A stretch of DNA of 10,186 nt from an uncultured Oscillospiraceae bacterium (GTDB taxonomy: Bacteria > Bacillota > Clostridia > Oscillospirales > Oscillospiraceae). Both the position numbers and the translations under genes were made by a program. Below the pieces are notes generated by a model that had not been told where the DNA came from, ran no database searches, and worked only from the letters and a program-made list of their open reading frames with translations. This document shows positions 6,757 to 10,186 of this stretch, piece by piece. How positions within the stretch are numbered: position 1 is the stretch's first letter; each line of letters opens with the position of its first letter. Where the stretch lies: positions 1-10,186 of the forward strand of contig CAJUCB010000069.1 of assembly GCA_910584805.1 (NCBI GenBank), in the 5' to 3' direction.

Positions 6757-9183
6757 TTATTCTTGCTTTTTCCCTGCCCAGTTGCCGGTTTCGCTGTCCA
6801 TGCCGGTTTCCGGGTCCGCAGGGGTGGCAAAGCGCACTTCTACCATTGTGCCAACCTCCACACGGGTATCCGGGGTGATGGTCTGGCTGAATACCACCCC
6901 CTCCGTGTCGCCGGTGACGTTCAGGTAGAGGCCCAAGGCCTCCAGGGCGGCTTTCGCCTGGTCATAGTTCATGTTGCTCAGGTCCGGCACCAGAACGGTG
7001 TCCTCGCTGCGGGGGGCACCCAGGTACAAGACCACGGTGCTCCCCTGGGGCACCATGCTCCCGGCGGTGGGGGCCTGGTCCGTAACCGCCTCCCCCTCGC
7101 CGACAGTGCGGCAGTTCAGGCCCAGCTTGGACAAGGTCTCCTGGGCTGTAGCCACGGTGTTGCCGTTGAGCTGGGGCATGGTGATGCCGGTGGTGGTCTC
7201 GCTGGTGACGCCGGACTTCTGGTAGCCTAAGTAATCCATGATGTGGGCAATGAGCTCACCGGCCATGGGGCAGGCCATGGAACCGCCGCTGATGTACACC
7301 CCGTCAGCGGTCTTGTTGGCTCCGGGGGCCACAGGCTCCGGCCAGTCATAGGCCAGCAGCACAATGATCTCCGGGTCATCCGCCGGGGCGAAGCCCAGGA
7401 AGGAGACGATGATGTGGTCCTTACTGTCCAGGGTCTGGGAGGAACCGGTTTTGCCGCCGATGCGGTATCCCGCCACAGCGGCGTTGTGTCCCGTGCCGCT
7501 GCGCTCCCCCACCACGCTCTCCATGATGGAGCGCACGGTGTCGGAGGTCTCCTGGCTCACCACCTGGCGGACCTCGGTGGGCTCATGGTAGCTCACCACG
7601 TTGCCGTCCTGGTCGGTGACGGACTGGACCACATAGGGCTCCATCAGGTGGCCGCCGTTGATGACGGCAGACAGGGCGGTGATAAGCTTAATGGGTGTGG
7701 TGGTAAAACGCTGGCCGAAGGAGGCGGTGGCCAACTCCGTCTCACCGGCGGGGCTGAGGAAGAGGTTCTCATCCCAGAACACGCTGGGGGCCTCTCCCGG
7801 CAGCTCGATGCCGGTGGAACTGGTGAAGCCGAAATCCTGCCAATACTGATAAAACTTATCTGCCGTCAGCAGCTCACCGATCTTGATCAGAGCCGGGTTG
7901 CAGGAGTTCATAACTGCCTTACGCAGGTTCTGGCCACCGTGGCCCCGGCGGGCAGAGCACCGGATGATCCAATCGCCCTTCTCTACCGCGCCGTTGCAAG
8001 TAAAGTGGGAGTTCTCCGAAATCACGCCCTCCTCCAGGGCAGCAGCCACCACGATGGGCTTGAAGGTGGAGCCGGGCTCATAGGAGGTGTTGAGGCACTT
8101 GTTGTTCCACTGGCGGAACTGCACCTCGCTGACAGCCTTTTCATACTCCTCCTGGGTGAGCTCGTTGCTCTGGCGCATCCTGGCCAGTTTGGCGGTTTCC
8201 GTGACGTCAACAATGGCGTTATAATCGTTGGGGTCGTAGTCTGGATAGCTTGCCATGGCAAGCACCGCCCCGGTCTTGGGGTCCATGACCACGCAGAAGC
8301 CGCCGTTGGTGACGTCGAACTTCTGGATACCCTCCTCCACCGCCTTCTCCGCGTACATCTGGATGGTGCTGTCGATGGTGGTCTGGACGTTGTAGCCATC
8401 CACCGCGTCGGTGAAGCTGGAATAGGCGGAGGGCATCTCCGTCCCCCGGGCGTTCTTGGCCAGGATGGTCAGGCCGTCCTCCCCGGAGAGCTCCCCGTTG
8501 TACTTGGCTTCCAGGCCGTAGACCCCCACGTTGTAGGCGTTGGTGAAGCCAATCACCTGGGCGGCCATGGTCCCGTAGGGGTAATAGCGCTTGGAGTCCG
8601 AGGTCAGGTACAGCGCCCGGGACAGGTCGTTGTCCACGATGAAGCCACGTACCCGGTCGGCCACGTCGTCCTCCACCTTTTTGGCCAACACCTCATAGGC
8701 GGAATAGGTCTTTTGCAGCCGCTTGCGGATGTCCTCTTCCTCTAAGTCCAGAATCTCCGCCAGGCCGGTGGCGATGGTGTCGTAGGCCAGTTCCAGCCTT
8801 TCACTCTTTTCCGCCTCAATGGCCTTCTGGGAGCGCTTGTTCTTGAACTCGTCGACTTCCTTCACACTGTCCTCAATGGACTCCACCAGGTCCCGTGGGG
8901 AGAGGACCACGTTCTGCACGGAACCGCTGATGGCCAGCACCGCGCCGTTGGTGTCGTAAATGGTCCCCCGGCTGGCGGTGGCGGAAATCTCTCTGGTCTG
9001 CTGGTTGATGGCCCGCTTTTCCAATTCCTCGTGCTGGACCACTTGGAGCTGCCACAGCTTGCCAAAGAGCACCGCAAAGGTCAGCACCCCAAAGATGCCC
9101 ATGAGGATCAGGACCCGGCGCATCCCCTTTCCACTGATCCGCTGGTCGTTGTTCTGTTCCCGTTTTCCTGGTCGTAATGCCAC
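6757..9183 (-). CDS. Class B penicillin-binding protein, SpoVD/PBP2 type, with two PASTA domains
   Basis: This is a bitopic D,D-transpeptidase that cross-links septal (or spore) peptidoglycan and would partner FtsW/SpoVE. The 808 residues contain a basic cytoplasmic tail, one membrane helix at about 22-43, an N-terminal pedestal/dimerisation region (about 60-260), a transpeptidase domain (about 290-645), and two C-terminal PASTA repeats (about 665-723 and 728-786), then a short polar tail. Catalytic motifs are complete: Ser372-Thr-Phe-Lys375, Ser427-Cys-Asn429 and Lys578-Thr-Gly580. A charged segment at about 325-358, before the active serine, looks longer than in Bacillus homologues. The start is GTG, preceded by AAGGAAGGTG with 7 nt spacing. 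Only one class B PBP gene is seen here, whereas B. subtilis has pbpB and spoVD in tandem, so a vegetative FtsI/PBP2b role, a SpoVD role, or both are possible. Confidence 0.95.
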   Translation of the reverse strand: MALRPGKREQNNDQRISGKGMRRVLILMGIFGVLTFAVLFGKLWQLQVVQHEELEKRAINQQTREISATASRGTIYDTNGAVLAISGSVQNVVLSPRDLVESIEDSVKEVDEFKNKRSQKAIEAEKSERLELAYDTIATGLAEILDLEEEDIRKRLQKTYSAYEVLAKKVEDDVADRVRGFIVDNDLSRALYLTSDSKRYYPYGTMAAQVIGFTNAYNVGVYGLEAKYNGELSGEDGLTILAKNARGTEMPSAYSSFTDAVDGYNVQTTIDSTIQMYAEKAVEEGIQKFDVTNGGFCVVMDPKTGAVLAMASYPDYDPNDYNAIVDVTETAKLARMRQSNELTQEEYEKAVSEVQFRQWNNKCLNTSYEPGSTFKPIVVAAALEEGVISENSHFTCNGAVEKGDWIIRCSARRGHGGQNLRKAVMNSCNPALIKIGELLTADKFYQYWQDFGFTSSTGIELPGEAPSVFWDENLFLSPAGETELATASFGQRFTTTPIKLITALSAVINGGHLMEPYVVQSVTDQDGNVVSYHEPTEVRQVVSQETSDTVRSIMESVVGERSGTGHNAAVAGYRIGGKTGSSQTLDSKDHIIVSFLGFAPADDPEIIVLLAYDWPEPVAPGANKTADGVYISGGSMACPMAGELIAHIMDYLGYQKSGVTSETTTGITMPQLNGNTVATAQETLSKLGLNCRTVGEGEAVTDQAPTAGSMVPQGSTVVLYLGAPRSEDTVLVPDLSNMNYDQAKAALEALGLYLNVTGDTEGVVFSQTITPDTRVEVGTMVEVRFATPADPETGMDSETGNWAGKKQE

Positions 9184-9219
9184 AAAGCGTCACCTTCCTT
9201 TTTTCTTTCCGGTAATGCC

Positions 9220-9252
9220 GAGGGCGTAAGAAAACCCTTTTCTCACGCCCTC
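9220..9252 (-). repeat. 15-bp hairpin with 3-nt loop in the ftsL-PBP spacer
   Basis: Bases 9220-9234 pair with 9238-9252 around loop 9235-9237 (GGG in the minus-strand RNA). Fourteen pairs are Watson-Crick and one (9228/9244) is A against C on the plus strand, becoming U-G in the minus-strand transcript. After the 3' arm the minus strand reads GGCATTACC, so there is no U-tail and this is not a classical terminator. It sits 34 nt after the ftsL stop and 20 nt before the PBP ribosome binding site. Possible roles are RNA processing, stabilisation or partial attenuation. Confidence 0.85.
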
Positions 9253-9285
9253 TTTGTCCTATCTCTATACGTATGCGGCCTTCTC

Positions 9286-9801
9286 CTAGAAATATTCCCG
9301 CAGGGAATCCATCAGGCCGCTGGCCAGGGCCTTGATCTTCTCGCTGAGCTTGTTGCTCTGGTAATACTCCACAGAGTCCGGCTCTGCCAGCTCCAGGGTG
9401 TAGGTCTGCCAGCTCTGGATTTTGATCATCTGGCCACTGGAGAGCATCTGGGTCTCGATCTCCTGCAAGTCGTAGGCCAGCTCATACTGGGCCATTAGCT
9501 TGCTCTCCTCTGTCTGCAAGCCCCTGAGCTCGCTGCGGGCGTCAAACACCTCGTCGTTCACCATGACCAGCTGTGCATAGCTCATCAAGGTCATAATCAC
9601 CACCACCACGGTGATGAGGCCCAGCGCCGCCAGGCCCGGCGCAATCAGGAGCTGCCGCTTGGCGGGCTCCTCCTGGACGGCCTTCTGCCGCCGGGAGGCA
9701 CGCTGCTGTTTGGGCTCCTCCGGGGCGGTATGCACCGGTTCCTCGGTGACCGTTGCGCCCCCCTCCGGGTGTAGGTCCACTTGGTATACTTGCTCCGTCA
9801 C
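9286..9801 (-). CDS. ftsL: FtsL-like divisome protein
   Basis: FtsL proteins are small bitopic membrane proteins that pair with FtsB/DivIC through an extracytoplasmic coiled coil and recruit FtsW and its PBP. This 171-residue product has a long cytoplasmic tail rich in Glu, Pro, Lys and Arg (1-50), one hydrophobic helix at about 51-73 with a run of valines, and a heptad-like region at about 78-118 typical of the coiled coil. The remaining 50 residues are polar and end in Tyr-Phe. Family sequence conservation is low, so the call rests on topology and on its position between rsmH and the PBP gene, where ftsL normally lies. It is longer than the roughly 100-120 residues of classical FtsL. The start is GTG with GAGGTG 8 nt upstream. 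It lies 37 bp after rsmH. Confidence 0.85.
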   Translation of the reverse strand: MTEQVYQVDLHPEGGATVTEEPVHTAPEEPKQQRASRRQKAVQEEPAKRQLLIAPGLAALGLITVVVVIMTLMSYAQLVMVNDEVFDARSELRGLQTEESKLMAQYELAYDLQEIETQMLSSGQMIKIQSWQTYTLELAEPDSVEYYQSNKLSEKIKALASGLMDSLREYF

Positions 9802-9830
9802 AGGTCCTTCACCTCATTCCCGTCCGTCCA

Positions 9831-9844
9831 CTTACAACTTACAA
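9831..9844 (-). repeat. Tandem 7-bp repeat at the rsmH stop codon
   Basis: TTGTAAG occurs twice in a row on the minus strand. The first copy supplies the final Leu codon and the TAA stop of rsmH; the second lies in the spacer and is out of frame with it. It is probably a slippage duplication with no function. Confidence 0.8.
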
Positions 9845-10186
9845 CTTCTCCGCGCAGCGCAGCTTGGCACTGCGGGCCCTTGGGTTCTCCGCCAGCTCCG
9901 CCGCCGAGGGCAGGATGGGCTTGCGGGGGTGCAGCTTCACCAGCGGCGTTTTGCCACACACGCACACGGGGAACTCCGGCGGGCAGTCGCACCCTTTGGC
10001 CGCTGCGGCCAACTCGCTCTTCACGATCCTATCCTCCAAGGAGTGGAAGGAGATCACGGCCAGCCGCCCCCCCTTCCTGAGCCGGGGGATGGCCCCCTGC
10101 ATCATCTGGGAGATGGCGGTGAGCTCATCGTTCACCGCAATGCGGATGCCCTGGAAGCTCCGCTTGGCCGGGTGCTGCTTTTCCCG
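9839..10186 (-). CDS. rsmH: 16S rRNA m4C1402 methyltransferase RsmH (MraW), C-terminal part (runs off the right edge)
   Basis: RsmH uses S-adenosylmethionine to N4-methylate C1402 in the decoding centre of 16S rRNA. Only the last 115 codons are present; the family has about 310 residues, so roughly the first two thirds lie beyond the window. The fragment is highly characteristic: KRSFQGIRIAVNDEL at the edge, then GGRLAVISFHSLEDRIVK, a Cys-rich stretch (CDCPPEFPVCVC), RKPILPS, and ENPRARSAKLRCAEKL at the C-terminus. An in-frame GTG at 10135 is inside the NDEL motif and is not a real start. As usual it heads the visible cluster, followed after 37 bp by ftsL. A tandem TTGTAAG repeat covers its stop codon. 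Confidence 0.97.
   Translation of the reverse strand, partial: REKQHPAKRSFQGIRIAVNDELTAISQMMQGAIPRLRKGGRLAVISFHSLEDRIVKSELAAAAKGCDCPPEFPVCVCGKTPLVKLHPRKPILPSAAELAENPRARSAKLRCAEKL

Noticed and set aside
7243..8745. 500-codon open frame on the plus strand
   Set aside because: It lies wholly antisense to the PBP gene, whose catalytic motifs are intact. The product is low in complexity (Gly, His, Val, Leu, Asp), as expected from the complement of a high-GC gene.
9220..9252. Intrinsic terminator at the ftsL-PBP hairpin
   Set aside because: No U-tract follows the stem on the minus strand. On the plus strand only a short CTTTGTCC follows, and no plus-strand gene ends there.
1..10186. A new defence, mobile or biosynthetic system
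   Set aside because: All coding capacity is explained by known dcw genes. No transposase, integrase, CRISPR-type regular repeat, tRNA or unknown conserved gene is visible.

Overview
The window is the middle of a division and cell wall (dcw) cluster from a Gram-positive, high-GC member of the Clostridia. The most likely group is an Oscillospiraceae/Ruminococcaceae-type gut anaerobe. This placement is inferred from the gene order, the SpoVD/SpoVE-like sequences, PASTA domains on the penicillin-binding protein, strong GGAGG-type ribosome binding sites and high G+C. I did no database search, so genus is not claimed.

All nine recognisable genes lie on the minus strand and read from right to left: rsmH (3' part only), ftsL-like, a class B PBP (SpoVD/PBP2 type), murE, mraY, ftsW/spoVE, murG, murA and ftsQ/divIB (5' part only). 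The spacers are 25 to 151 bp and no gene-free stretch exceeds 300 bases. No promoter and no canonical U-tailed terminator was found, so the genes probably form one operon transcribed from beyond the right edge.

The genes cover most of one pathway. MurA starts UDP-MurNAc synthesis and MurE adds the third residue; its DNPR motif indicates meso-diaminopimelate. MraY and MurG make lipid I and lipid II. FtsW polymerises lipid II and the PBP cross-links it, while FtsL and FtsQ/DivIB are the bitopic scaffold proteins of the divisome. murB, murC, murD and murF are not in the window; murD is missing from its common place between mraY and ftsW.

The coding content is ordinary and I found no unknown protein system. 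The less ordinary signal is in the spacers. The murA-ftsQ spacer is almost fully tiled by five inverted repeats, including a perfect 15-bp stem with a 3-nt loop. The ftsL-PBP spacer has a second 15-bp/3-nt-loop hairpin, and the murE-mraY spacer has a 12-bp one. In the last two, every mismatch in the DNA palindrome becomes a G-U pair in the minus-strand transcript. Four of the nine genes start with GTG or TTG, each with a well-placed ribosome binding site.
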